Shown here: positions 34,732 to 44,251 of the stretch, piece by piece | How positions within the stretch are numbered: the first letter of the stretch is position 1 | Layout: each line of letters starts with the position of its first letter | Assembly: GCF_009937955.1 (NCBI RefSeq) | Contig: NZ_AP018439.1 | Location: 434,001 to 498,000 of the forward strand | Direction of reading: 5' to 3' | DNA: 64,000 bases | Source: Undibacterium sp. KW1 | GTDB taxonomy: Bacteria; Pseudomonadota; Gammaproteobacteria; Burkholderiales; Burkholderiaceae_D | Position numbers and translations under genes: made by a program | Notes under the pieces: generated by a model | What the model saw: the letters and a program-made list of their open reading frames with translations, nothing else | Told to the model about the DNA's origin: nothing | Databases searched by the model: none

Positions 34732-36638
34732 TGCGAAAGCAAGAGCGTGCAGTACTGTGGATAAATAAAGGTGCATTGATTTCAAGTCATGGACGGGACT
34801 ATGTGGTCTTGTCTCTTGCAGATGTGAATCTGGTTCTTGCCAAAGAAGTAGGCTCAGGCGAAAAGGTATTGCTTAAAATTGGGGACGTGGAACCACCCAG
34901 GGCGATAAAAAGTCGTGATGCTGAACCCATTGTTGAACGTGCTCTGTCAACAGTTTCAACGGCGGATTGGACAGTCGCCGAAGAGCGCAAGCGCTTGATT
35001 GAGCCGATGCTCAATAGAAACTACCGACGTAATGATGCTCTTGGTGTCCAGATTGCCAATGAGGCAGGCGTCAGCCTGGCGACAATTTACAGGTGGGTTT
35101 CGGCATATAGACATACTGAGTTGGTATCATCTTTGCTGCCGAACTATGCAGAGCGCGGCGGAAAAGGGAAAGCAAGGCTTTCCGCCGAAGTTGAGACCAT
35201 CATCGCCAGGACGATTGACACTTTCTACGATGTAGAGCAAAAAAATACCATTGCGTCCACCATACAAGAAATCCGACGCCTTTGTTTCAATGCCAATTTG
35301 CCGTTACCTGCGGCCAATACGATACGCATTCGCCTGGGAAAAACCAATGGTCGTGAACGTGTCAAGAAACGGGAAGGCGACGCAAAGGCACACGATCAGT
35401 TCGATCCAATTAAGGGAACGATTCCTGACGCTGATTGGCCACTGTCATTGGTGCAAATTGACCACACCCTGTTACCCGTCATTATTGTTGACGACATTTA
35501 CCGTAAGTCCATTCGCCGAGCCTGGATTACCTTAGCTATTGACGTCAATACTCGTGTTTGTCTAGGAATGCATTTATCATTGGATGCGCCGTCAGCAATG
35601 TCTGCAGGAATGTGCATATCCCATGCGATCTTAATGAAAGATAAATGGTTGAATCGTTTAGGTATTACGAGCACAGATTGGCCATGCTGGGGCACCATGG
35701 GAATCTTGCATATGGATAATGCAAGGGAATTTCGTGGTGATATGTTGAAATTCGCATGTAACGAGTACGACATAGATTTACATTTGCGGCCAGTAAAAAA
35801 GCCCCGTTATGGCGGGCATATTGAACGCCTCATGGGGACAGTTTCCGAGGGACTGAAAACACTCAAAGGTTCAACCTTCTCTGGCCCGGATGAAAAAGGC
35901 ATTTACGATGCCGAAGGCAACGCTTGCATGACCTTCAGCGAATTGGAGAAGTGGTTGGTACTGTTTTTTGCCAGATATCACCGTAATATACATACTGGTA
36001 TCGGTACAACGCCGTTGACCAAATGGCGCGAGGGGTTACTGGGAACTAAGGATAAACCAGGACGTGGTTATCCCGCGAGAAGGCTGGATGAGGAGAGCTT
36101 GCGTATACACTTCATGCCCTTCATTGAGCGGACAGTACAAAATTATGGCGTGTTGATCGACGATGTTCATTATTATCATGATGTACTTCGTCCCTGGATC
36201 AATGCTGAACACCCTGAGTTTGAAAAACATAAAAGAAAATTTCGGTTTCATCGAGACCCAAGAGACATTAGTACGCTATATTTTTTTGATGAGATTGCCC
36301 AAAGATTTTTCGCCATTCCTTACCGTGATGTCAGCCTTCCGCCAGCAAGTATTTGGGAACTACGAGAAGCACACAGAAAAGCAGACGAAAGAGGCATTGC
36401 TCGCGACAATGAAAAAGCAGTTTTTGCTTTGCTGACAGAACAGCGTGAATTGGAGAAAGACGCAGCTGAAAAAACAAAATCAGCCAGGCGCGCTGTTCAA
36501 AGATTGACCCAGCACGAATTGGTGAGACAGCAGAAGAAAGAAGATTTACCGACAGTTACCCAAACAGCACCTTCTGAATTTCCACCCGCAATTCGTGGCT
36601 ACGATCCGGACGCTGTGAAACCTTTGGATGACGACTAA
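34731..36638 (+). CDS. tnsB: TnsB-like DDE transposase (Mu/TniA family)
   Basis: A 635-residue retroviral-integrase-fold transposase. Helix-turn-helix modules (NEAGVSLATIYRWVSAYR) precede the catalytic core with D244 (VQIDHTLLP), D329 (LHMDNAREF) and E365 (GGHIERLMG). A Mu-type C-terminal barrel (FMPFIERTVQNYGVLIDDVHYY) and a charged tail that would contact TnsC follow. It binds the repeats at both transposon ends and joins the 3' ends to target DNA. The ATG at 34731 is preferred over the GTG at 34728 for ribosome-binding-site spacing. It shares its last base with the first base of tnsC. Confidence 0.94.
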   Translation: MRKQERAVLWINKGALISSHGRDYVVLSLADVNLVLAKEVGSGEKVLLKIGDVEPPRAIKSRDAEPIVERALSTVSTADWTVAEERKRLIEPMLNRNYRRNDALGVQIANEAGVSLATIYRWVSAYRHTELVSSLLPNYAERGGKGKARLSAEVETIIARTIDTFYDVEQKNTIASTIQEIRRLCFNANLPLPAANTIRIRLGKTNGRERVKKREGDAKAHDQFDPIKGTIPDADWPLSLVQIDHTLLPVIIVDDIYRKSIRRAWITLAIDVNTRVCLGMHLSLDAPSAMSAGMCISHAILMKDKWLNRLGITSTDWPCWGTMGILHMDNAREFRGDMLKFACNEYDIDLHLRPVKKPRYGGHIERLMGTVSEGLKTLKGSTFSGPDEKGIYDAEGNACMTFSELEKWLVLFFARYHRNIHTGIGTTPLTKWREGLLGTKDKPGRGYPARRLDEESLRIHFMPFIERTVQNYGVLIDDVHYYHDVLRPWINAEHPEFEKHKRKFRFHRDPRDISTLYFFDEIAQRFFAIPYRDVSLPPASIWELREAHRKADERGIARDNEKAVFALLTEQRELEKDAAEKTKSARRAVQRLTQHELVRQQKKEDLPTVTQTAPSEFPPAIRGYDPDAVKPLDDD

Positions 36639-37546
36639 TGTCGCAAGAGAATCCTTATCCGCATTTAAATGAGAATGCGCGGGCGCTAATCATGCAAAGT
36701 GATGAGCAACGTATTTATGCGATACGCAAAGGTTCATGGCTGGGATATGCCGGTGCCAAGCAGGTTTTAGCAAGGATGGAAGATTTGTTGGCGTATCCAC
36801 GCATCACGCGCATGCCGAACATGCTTTTGGTGGCACCTTCGTACAACGGTAAGACATCTATTCTTGAACGATTCATGGAGTTGCATCAGTCTGATTTAGA
36901 TCCAACAGGTGAAGTGACTATTTGTCCAGTAGTGATGGTTGACGCTCCGAGCAAACCTGACATCGCTGATTTTTACGCACGCATCCTGGATAAGTTGATG
37001 GCGCCGTACAAACCCACAGCATCTCCTTCAGAGAAGTACTCTCAGATCAAGCGACTCTTTCGCCAGATGGATGTACGCATGCTAATTATTGATGAGATCC
37101 ACAATCTGATTGCTGGTAGCACCAATAAGCAAAGAGAGTTTCGTAATACCTTAAAGAGTATCGGCAATGAAACCAAGGTTGTCATGGTCGCCGCGGGCAC
37201 AGAGGATGCTTACAATGCGTTTAATACCGATCCTCAAATGTCCAGTCGGTTCACACCAGAGGAATTACCACTTTGGAAAGCAAACAATGAATTTGGGGGC
37301 GTGCTCGCGACCCTGGAATTAAGGACACCGCTGAAGAAGCCCTCGAATCTGAAAGATCCGGCTGCGATGTTGTCTATCTATAATAGAAGTGAAGGAACAC
37401 TGGGCGACGCTTGCGATCTGGTGAAGGAACTTGCGATTGATGCGATCCGTAAGAAGACGGAACAAATCACAATGGATAGCATAAATAGCCTACGCTGGGT
37501 GCCGCCATCTAAGCGCAAGCAGTATAAACGCCCAAATCCATCATGA
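36638..37546 (+). CDS. tnsC: TnsC/TniB-like AAA+ target regulator
   Basis: A 302-residue ATPase: Walker A APSYNGKTS (GKT at 71-73), Walker B MLIIDEIHN (D152, E153), and sensor VVMVAAGTEDAYNAF. It belongs to the TniB type, shorter than the 555-residue TnsC of Tn7. In the family it links the target selector (TniQ/TnsD or TnsE) to the TnsAB transposase. It starts on the last base of tnsB and overlaps tniQ by 4 bases. Confidence 0.93.
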   Translation: MSQENPYPHLNENARALIMQSDEQRIYAIRKGSWLGYAGAKQVLARMEDLLAYPRITRMPNMLLVAPSYNGKTSILERFMELHQSDLDPTGEVTICPVVMVDAPSKPDIADFYARILDKLMAPYKPTASPSEKYSQIKRLFRQMDVRMLIIDEIHNLIAGSTNKQREFRNTLKSIGNETKVVMVAAGTEDAYNAFNTDPQMSSRFTPEELPLWKANNEFGGVLATLELRTPLKKPSNLKDPAAMLSIYNRSEGTLGDACDLVKELAIDAIRKKTEQITMDSINSLRWVPPSKRKQYKRPNPS

Positions 37547-38565
37547 AAGGAATCACTGAATCTTTATGGCCGATTCACTATAAGCCTCTGCCGGATGAAT
37601 TGTTGTCTTGCTGGCTGGTGCGACTAGCTCACGGTCACGGCTTGAAGGTTCAGACTTTCTGTAATTTAATATTTGGCAATCAACGCCAAATCTGGAACAG
37701 GGACATGGACCGCCTGGCTCCCACGTGGCTAATTGACGAATTAAGCCAGCGAACTGCGACTCCACCAGAGACTACATGGAATACAACGCTACATTCTTAT
37801 GAGGGACTGCTGTACCGAAAATTCAAAGCATCCGGCGCGCTGCAGTGGATACTTGCCCTCAAGGTATATCACCGCAAGCGGGAAGGATATGGGTTGCAAT
37901 ACTGTCCCACATGCCTGGCGGAAGACAGTATCCCGTACTATCGGAAGCGATGGCGAATCGCTTTTTATACAGTTTGCACTAAGCATCACACCATGATGTT
38001 GGACCGGTGTCCGCAATGTGCTGCTGGTGTAGCCTTTCACAGGCTTGACATTGCCAATGGGGATGCGATTGAGGCTGGTAGTCTGGCATTTTGCCATGAG
38101 TGCGGATTTGATCTCAGGGAAGCTTCTGCAGTAGAACCACTATCCTATGATAGTGATGCTACTGCCTTATTGTTAAACGCATGCAATGTGTTCGACCTAG
38201 ATCAGGATTGTGATTACAAATGGGACCTGGGTCGATATTCTGTGTTACATCAATTGAGCATGATTTTAACTTCAAAATACCGGCATGTTTCTTTACGAAA
38301 TTTTGTGCTAGATCAGTTAGGTTGCCGCGACATACCGTTAACTGCGGGACGAGTATCTTTTGAGATGCGCTCCATTGAAGAAAGACATCATCTGCTTCAG
38401 CTCGCCATGTGGTTGATGGTGTTGCCAGATGTGCGTTTGGAGCAGGCTTGGCGTACTGGTACGGTTAGATACAACGTTTTGTTGAAGGATTTTTCCGAAC
38501 CACCTGACTGGTATAGTTTTGTAACAGCGCAATTTAAAAACTGGCGACGGCGATTTCAAAAATAG
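37543..38565 (+). CDS. tniQ: TniQ/TnsD-family target selector
   Basis: A 340-residue TniQ-domain protein. N-terminal PLPDELLSCWLVRLAHGHGL is the family signature; zinc-binding clusters are CPTCLAEDSIPYYRKRWR, VCTKHHTMMLDRCPQC and CHECGFDL. TnsD-type members bind a fixed chromosomal site at the end of a conserved gene. Because the element sits in the last codons of lipA, this protein is the best candidate for recognising that site (inference). It is shorter than Tn7 TnsD (508 residues). Confidence 0.9.
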   Translation: MKGITESLWPIHYKPLPDELLSCWLVRLAHGHGLKVQTFCNLIFGNQRQIWNRDMDRLAPTWLIDELSQRTATPPETTWNTTLHSYEGLLYRKFKASGALQWILALKVYHRKREGYGLQYCPTCLAEDSIPYYRKRWRIAFYTVCTKHHTMMLDRCPQCAAGVAFHRLDIANGDAIEAGSLAFCHECGFDLREASAVEPLSYDSDATALLLNACNVFDLDQDCDYKWDLGRYSVLHQLSMILTSKYRHVSLRNFVLDQLGCRDIPLTAGRVSFEMRSIEERHHLLQLAMWLMVLPDVRLEQAWRTGTVRYNVLLKDFSEPPDWYSFVTAQFKNWRRRFQK

Positions 38566-38585
38566 AACTTAACTATTCAGCAGCT

Positions 38586-38774
38586 GTGAGCATTTCTGAA
38601 TGGTTGCATAGTGCACGGAATTCTAAATTTTCCGACATTAAATGGCTAAACATTGAGCAGAGGTATCCGCTCATTTTGGATAATTGTCTCCCTTTACGCG
38701 ATGCTGCTAAACAATACATTGGATGGGCGCCTTTGAGTTCGGCATGGATGGCACTGGTCAGGGCGAGCATTTAA
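38586..38774 (+). CDS. Possible small ORF after tniQ
   Basis: 62 codons from a GTG (ISEWLHSARNSKFSDIKWLNIEQRYPL...). Amino acid use looks protein-like and it follows tniQ by 20 bases on the same strand, but there is no clear ribosome-binding site or known family, and an overlapping minus-strand frame of similar length exists. It may be a leftover C-terminal fragment of a longer targeting protein. Confidence 0.3.
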   Translation: MSISEWLHSARNSKFSDIKWLNIEQRYPLILDNCLPLRDAAKQYIGWAPLSSAWMALVRASI

Positions 38775-38980
38775 TCGTCCATTAAAGGTTTGATGGCAGG
38801 CTTACCACTACGTTTTCAGGCGTGGTAGCTAACAAGTTTAACCGAGGGGCATTCACATTCTCTATGGAATTTATGAAAGCAATGAGCAAAGGCGCGATTC
38901 GACTAGGCTATTGATGGGAAACATTCACTGATGGCAACATCAAGACAGTTACGCACTTCATAAAGTACTTTACTTTAATG

Positions 38981-38996
38981 CTGTATATATGTACAG
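38981..38996. promoter_or_regulatory. SOS (LexA) box upstream of sspB
   Basis: CTGTATATATGTACAG fits the LexA consensus CTGT-N8-ACAG, and with flanks it matches 18 of 20 positions of the E. coli ideal box. It lies 137 bases before the sspB start in the region that should hold the operon promoter, so the defence operon may be induced by DNA damage. Confidence 0.6.
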
Positions 38997-39132
38997 TAAT
39001 TGTCGAGCGAAGAAAATGGTTTTTCCACGGCTATATTGGTGACAATTCGACGGAAAACCTAGCCTAGTGGCCATCAAACTGGTAGACTTCACCAGTCAAC
39101 ACCACTAATCAACTGGCGAAGGTCTCCAGCTC

Positions 39133-40071
39133 ATGACTCTTATTCGTTTCCCTTCAGACATAAAGCCGATGTTTTCCGGGCATGAGACATTTCCGTTACG
39201 TCAGCTTTGGCTGCGTAAAGCGTTCTGCGAAGTTGAGCGTTACGGTAAATACGCCCCAAAAGGTGTGTTTTCTAATGACGATGCAATTGAGCGATTTGGC
39301 GTTGGTAAAAATATGGTTTCGTCAATCCGCCATTGGGCTCTCGCTTGTGATGTAATTCGCGAATGCAAAGATGTTGAAGGTTTTGAACCGGGCATTATTG
39401 GTAACTTGCTCTTCGGATCGCATGCATGCGATCCATATTTGGAACGCGACGCGACCATTTGGTTAGTGCATTGGTTGTTGGCGGGCCGAGCGAAGCGTTC
39501 AGCGACTTGGTATGTAGTATTTAATTACGTGCAAAGCCAATCGTTCCAACCAAAAGATATTGTGTCGCTAATTGACGAATATGCGACAGCGAATAAATCG
39601 GTGCGATCAGATACTACTCTTACGAGAGATGTAGAGGTCTGCTTGCGTTGCTATACCTCTGTTGCACTTACGAACGCAACCGAAGATAGCGCAGAGCCAC
39701 TTCTATCTGACCTTGGATTATTATCAGCTAGCGGCAACACTTATCACTTCCATCGTGGGCCGCAGCATTCATTGCCTGATGGCGTATTTGCATTTGCATT
39801 GCTCGACTTTTGGAGGCGGTGGGAACAGGTCACGAATACGTCGCAAGCAACACTCTCATTCAATATGATTGCCCATGAATATGGGTCGCCGGGGCGTGTT
39901 TTCAAATTAGATGAAGACTCTGTAAGCGATAGGTTATCAAAAATTGCAGATATTACGCGCAACTACTTGGCATGGACAGATTCATCTGGAGTACGACAAG
40001 TCAGTCGTCTAGGAAGTGGGTCAATAGATGAGGCCATTACTAATACCTTGAGGAGTGCTTATGCCAGATAA
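39133..40071 (+). CDS. sspB: SspB-like DUF4007 protein (phosphorothioation defence)
   Basis: A 312-residue protein with the DUF4007 outline: PMFSGHETFPLRQLWLRKAF at the N-terminus, FGVGKNMVSSIRHWALACDVI (wing-helix-like) and LGLLSASGNTYHFHRGPQHSLPDGVFAFALLDFW. SspB of the SspABCD system is, as I recall, the DUF4007 nicking subunit that opens one strand for sulfur insertion. The identification rests on this domain plus the downstream ATPase, PAPS-reductase-like and DUF262/DUF1524 genes. It overlaps sspC by 11 bases (sspC ATG at 40061). Only a weak ribosome-binding site is visible before the ATG. Confidence 0.8.
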   Translation: MTLIRFPSDIKPMFSGHETFPLRQLWLRKAFCEVERYGKYAPKGVFSNDDAIERFGVGKNMVSSIRHWALACDVIRECKDVEGFEPGIIGNLLFGSHACDPYLERDATIWLVHWLLAGRAKRSATWYVVFNYVQSQSFQPKDIVSLIDEYATANKSVRSDTTLTRDVEVCLRCYTSVALTNATEDSAEPLLSDLGLLSASGNTYHFHRGPQHSLPDGVFAFALLDFWRRWEQVTNTSQATLSFNMIAHEYGSPGRVFKLDEDSVSDRLSKIADITRNYLAWTDSSGVRQVSRLGSGSIDEAITNTLRSAYAR

Positions 40072-43000
40072 GCTGTCAAAACACGTTGCGATCAATCGTC
40101 AATTTTTACGATCTGTTCGCGTAGATGCAGATTTTGGTCGGGCCGATGCCATGCAAGGCTATATTCTCCAGCCTTCGGCTCGAACGTTGCTGGAGACAAC
40201 TGCGAAACATCTCATTAATACGCAACAACGCGCTTTTACCTGGACTGGTCCTTATGGCGGTGGAAAATCCTCACTCGCGCTAACGCTGGCGTCCCTCGCT
40301 GGTGGTGATGTTGCAATCCGCAAAGCGGCACGTCTTGTACTTGGCGGCGCAACTAACGACGGTGTACAGAAATTTTTTGGTGGAAAAACCCCTTGGGCAG
40401 TCCTTCCAGTTGTAGGAAAACGTGCATCAATTATTGATGAAATTGGCATCGTCATAGATAGCCATCTCCGTGGAACAAGAGGGAGAAAGCCTCAATCGGG
40501 TGGTAGGCGAGATGTTGTCATGGAACTTGTACGTGCCGCTGAGACACGTGACGACATTGGCGGCGTCCTGTTGGTGATTGATGAACTGGGGAAATTTCTT
40601 GAGTATGCCTCACAGACTGGTGAAGATATCGGTTTCTATCAACAGATAGCAGAAGCAGCAAGTCGATGTCGTGGTAATTTTGTTGTTATTGGTGTTTTAC
40701 ATCAGTCATTTGAACAATATGCTTCACGGCTAGGGCAGTCTGCACAACAGGAATGGGCAAAGGTCCAAGGCCGATATATTGATATTCCGCTGGTTGCTGG
40801 TTCTGACGAAGTAGTATCGCTAATTGGCCGAGCATTGCATGTTGAGTATAAACATCCTGCTTCAAAGAAAATCGCTGACCGTGTATCGAAGGTAATTCGA
40901 AGCCGTAGACCAAGCGCGGCTTCGAATATTGCAGAATTGCTCGATGCTTGCTGGCCGTTGCATCCGGTCACTGCTGCAATGCTCGGGCCTGCCTCCAAAA
41001 AGCGTTTTGGGCAGAATGAACGAAGCGTTTTTAGCTTTCTTGCATCAGCGGAACCACTTGGATTTACGGAGGTACTCGGAGGGCTGGATGTTAACCAGAA
41101 TAGCTATTATTGGCCTTCTCAATTTTGGGACTATTTACGAACCAACTTTGAGCCTGCGATTCTTGCGTCTTCAGATGGACATCGTTGGGCCGCTGGTGCT
41201 GAGGCAGTAGAGCGTGCAGAAGCACGGTTTTCACTACTCCATGTCGCGCTCGTAAAGACCGTCGGTTTAATTGAATTATTGCGCAACGGTTCAGGGTTGG
41301 CGGCTGAGGACGATTTGTTGAAGATCTGTGTTGAGCAAGCCGCGTCAGGGCTGGTCAAGAACGCGCTTGCGGAGTTGGCATCGGCATCTATCCTAATTTT
41401 TAGGAAACACCTTAATGCTTGGGGAGTTTACGCTGGAAGCGATTTCGATATCGAGGCCGCCGTTAGAGACGCAGCGAGTCGGTTAGGGACACACGACTTT
41501 TCTAAGCTAGGCGATCTCGTTGACCTTGGGCCTGTAACAGCCCGTCGTCACTATTGGGTCACTGGGGCCATGCGTTGGTTTTCTCGATCTATCGTTCAGG
41601 AAAGCCAGGCACAGTCTTATATCAACAGCTATAAATCACATGGCAAACAATGTGGTGAATTTATCCTTGTTCTGTCCGATCAAAAAATAGATGCTCCAGC
41701 CCGCAACCGAGCTGCGAAAAAACTGTCTGCCCTTTCAGAAGGAAATGGGCTTTTGGTCGGAACTCCAACGAATGCGGATAGAATCGAGGAGTTGGTTGGG
41801 GAACTTGCTGCATTGGAATACGTGCGACAAAACAGCCAGAAATTGCATTCTGATAGCATCGCGATGAGAGAGATAACTGCGCGCTTGCAGGCGACCCGTT
41901 CTGCTTTGTCTGATGAATTGCGAGACGCATTCCATAACGCAGCATGGTACTACGAAGGTCATTCAAAAAAACATTTGGGTAGCGAAGGTTTATCGCGCCT
42001 TGCATCAGATGTCGCTGAAACGATCTACAGTAAATCCCCACACGTAAATAGCGAACTTGTTAATCGTAATTCACTTTCTACTAACGCAGTCAAAGCGCAG
42101 CGCGGGTTACTTCACGCAATGCTGTCGAAATCTAATCTTCAAAATCTGGGATACACGACTTTCTCAGCAGATGCAGGACTCCAGCATACGGTAGTACGAG
42201 CGCTTGGGTTGCATCGCGAAATAAAAGGTATTTGGCGTTTTGCCGAGCCAAATGGCACATCCAGTAGTGAATCGATGACCGAGGCGTGGGACGCAGCAAA
42301 AGCACTTGTCATAAATTCCGACAGAATCGTTGGCTTGTCAGAGCTTTACGAAGTTTGGATCGCTCCCCCTTTTGGCGTTAAATCGGGTTTACTGCCGATA
42401 TTAGCGCTTGCATTTTTCATGGCACATCGTAACCAACTTGCGCTCTATGTTGAAGGTGTCTTTACTCCTGACGTTACTGAGGCTCATGTTGATGAGTGGT
42501 TGCAAGACCCTAAACGTATTGGCTGGCGTTGCGTTAGGATTGAGGCAACCGAGCGCAAGATGCTAGAAGCACTCTCTACTGCACTCAGCAAACGACTGGG
42601 GACTGCTGTAGCCGCTGACGCACTTGACTCCGCAAGAGCACTTGTGTCTTTGGTATTTCAATTGCCGCATTGGACAAGGCGAACCGACTGTATCTCAAAT
42701 GATGCAAAGGGGGTCCGTAATCTTTTGTTGTATGCGTCCGACCCTCACAAAGTGTTATTTGCTGATCTGCCCTTAGTTCTCAATACCCGAAATCCAGCTG
42801 AGCTAGCAAAAAAGATTGCAGCGATTACTGGTGAATTAATAGAAGCATTCGATGCTCGCTTACGCGCAGTTGAGAGACGCCTTCTAAATGCACTTGATCA
42901 TCAAGGAGAATTGAGTAAGTTAATATTGCGAGGCAAAACGGTGTCAGGCGTAGGTGCTGACTTAAAGCTTGATGCATTTGCCACTCGATTTACTGACTAT

Positions 43001-43393
43001 GTGGGCTCAATTGAAGATATTGAAGGCTTACTAATGCTTGCATTAGGGAAGCCAAGTAAGGATTGGACTGACCGTGATATTGATGCAGGAGAGGTTCAGT
43101 TGCTGTCTTGGGCAATGGAGTTTAGAAGGTTGGAATCGCTGGCGGAGGTGCGCGGTCGACCAGCTACCAGACGCTCCATTGGCGTGGTATTTGGTTCAAA
43201 ACGGACAGTCACTGGTACGTTCGATGTGTCCGAAAGCGACAGTCTTGCGATCCAGACCCTTGCTAACGAATTGCTTGGAAAATTGGCATCTGGTACTTTG
43301 AAGCGCGAAATATTTCTTGCTGCAATCGCTGAAGTTGGCGCAAACATTTTTGAAAATCTGAACAAGGAACGGGAAGGATCTGGCCATGAGTGA
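40061..43393 (+). CDS. sspC: SspC-like large ATPase
   Basis: A 1110-residue P-loop protein. Walker A is TGPYGGGKSS (residues 62-71) and Walker B LLVIDELGKFLEY (D174, E175); a long helical remainder has no recognisable second catalytic domain. In the single-strand phosphorothioation system SspC is the ATPase that works with SspB and SspD. Start ATG at 40061 has AGGAG 5 bases before it (an in-frame GTG lies 6 bases earlier). It overlaps sspD by 8 bases. Lower GC and codon use than the flanking backbone fit horizontal transfer. Confidence 0.8.
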   Translation: MPDKLSKHVAINRQFLRSVRVDADFGRADAMQGYILQPSARTLLETTAKHLINTQQRAFTWTGPYGGGKSSLALTLASLAGGDVAIRKAARLVLGGATNDGVQKFFGGKTPWAVLPVVGKRASIIDEIGIVIDSHLRGTRGRKPQSGGRRDVVMELVRAAETRDDIGGVLLVIDELGKFLEYASQTGEDIGFYQQIAEAASRCRGNFVVIGVLHQSFEQYASRLGQSAQQEWAKVQGRYIDIPLVAGSDEVVSLIGRALHVEYKHPASKKIADRVSKVIRSRRPSAASNIAELLDACWPLHPVTAAMLGPASKKRFGQNERSVFSFLASAEPLGFTEVLGGLDVNQNSYYWPSQFWDYLRTNFEPAILASSDGHRWAAGAEAVERAEARFSLLHVALVKTVGLIELLRNGSGLAAEDDLLKICVEQAASGLVKNALAELASASILIFRKHLNAWGVYAGSDFDIEAAVRDAASRLGTHDFSKLGDLVDLGPVTARRHYWVTGAMRWFSRSIVQESQAQSYINSYKSHGKQCGEFILVLSDQKIDAPARNRAAKKLSALSEGNGLLVGTPTNADRIEELVGELAALEYVRQNSQKLHSDSIAMREITARLQATRSALSDELRDAFHNAAWYYEGHSKKHLGSEGLSRLASDVAETIYSKSPHVNSELVNRNSLSTNAVKAQRGLLHAMLSKSNLQNLGYTTFSADAGLQHTVVRALGLHREIKGIWRFAEPNGTSSSESMTEAWDAAKALVINSDRIVGLSELYEVWIAPPFGVKSGLLPILALAFFMAHRNQLALYVEGVFTPDVTEAHVDEWLQDPKRIGWRCVRIEATERKMLEALSTALSKRLGTAVAADALDSARALVSLVFQLPHWTRRTDCISNDAKGVRNLLLYASDPHKVLFADLPLVLNTRNPAELAKKIAAITGELIEAFDARLRAVERRLLNALDHQGELSKLILRGKTVSGVGADLKLDAFATRFTDYVGSIEDIEGLLMLALGKPSKDWTDRDIDAGEVQLLSWAMEFRRLESLAEVRGRPATRRSIGVVFGSKRTVTGTFDVSESDSLAIQTLANELLGKLASGTLKREIFLAAIAEVGANIFENLNKEREGSGHE

Positions 43394-44228
43394 ACATCAT
43401 GTACTTGGTTTGTCAGGCGGAAAAGACAGTGCAGCATTGGCGATTTATATGCGCCAAAATTACCCGCATTTGAATATTAAATATTTTTTTACGGACACTG
43501 GAAAAGAACTACCCGAGGTCTATGATTTTTTAGCTAAGCTTGAAGGCTTTTTGGGTAAGAAGATCGAACGCCTTAATTCTCAGCGTGATTTTGATTTCTG
43601 GCTTAGACAGTATGGAAATTTTTTGCCAAGTCCGAATACACGTTGGTGTACTCGCCAGCTTAAGCTTTTGCCTTTCAAAAATTGGATTCGCCCTTGGCTT
43701 GATAATGGCGACAAAGTTTACAGTTATGTGGCTATTAGATCTGATGAGGATCATCGCGAAGGGCTAATATCTCAGCACGACAATCTTATAGTCAAGTTGC
43801 CTTTTCGTGAGCATGGTATTGATAAGCCAGGTGTCTACGATTTATTAGATTCCTCTGGCGTCGGCATGCCTAAATATTACGAATGGCGCTCTCGTAGCGG
43901 TTGTACCTTTTGCTTTTTTCAGCAGAAAATAGAATGGGCTAGACTTCGTGAAAGGCACCCCGATGAATTCGAAAAAGCGAAGGCATATGAGAAAACGGCT
44001 TTAGATAGCGGATCGCCTTTTACTTGGACTCAAGGCGAGTCATTAGTCGAATTGGAACAGCCAGAACGGCTAGCTGCTATTCACGCGGATTTTGAAATAA
44101 GAAAGCAACGTGAGTATGCCCGTATTAGAATAAATCCGCTGCGTCCACAAGTTAACCAACCTGTTGATATTGATGACCTCTACCTTGAAGATGAAGGCGG
44201 TGGTGCTTGTTTGATTTGCCATAAATAA
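43386..44228 (+). CDS. sspD: SspD/DndC-like PAPS-reductase-fold sulfur-transfer protein
   Basis: A 280-residue ATP-pyrophosphatase-fold protein. The PP-loop SGGKDS is at residues 10-15. Five cysteines lie in RWCTRQLK, SGCTFCFF and GACLICHK, as expected for the iron-sulfur cluster of DndC/SspD proteins, which activate the DNA backbone for sulfur insertion. It is much closer to this group than to metabolic CysH because of its C-terminal Cys cluster and its defence neighbours. A GGAAGGA ribosome-binding site lies in the end of sspC. Confidence 0.85.
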   Translation: MSEHHVLGLSGGKDSAALAIYMRQNYPHLNIKYFFTDTGKELPEVYDFLAKLEGFLGKKIERLNSQRDFDFWLRQYGNFLPSPNTRWCTRQLKLLPFKNWIRPWLDNGDKVYSYVAIRSDEDHREGLISQHDNLIVKLPFREHGIDKPGVYDLLDSSGVGMPKYYEWRSRSGCTFCFFQQKIEWARLRERHPDEFEKAKAYEKTALDSGSPFTWTQGESLVELEQPERLAAIHADFEIRKQREYARIRINPLRPQVNQPVDIDDLYLEDEGGGACLICHK

Positions 44229-44251
44229 TAACATTTTTCAGAAAGCGCCAG

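Noticed and set aside
34075..38565. CRISPR-associated transposon
   Set aside because: Although tnsB, tnsC and tniQ are present, I found no cas genes and no regularly spaced repeats anywhere in the element.
43386..44228. Metabolic PAPS reductase (CysH) or BREX/Dnd component
   Set aside because: The C-terminal cysteine cluster and neighbours point to SspD; there are no PglZ, BrxC, DndB/D/E or cys genes nearby.
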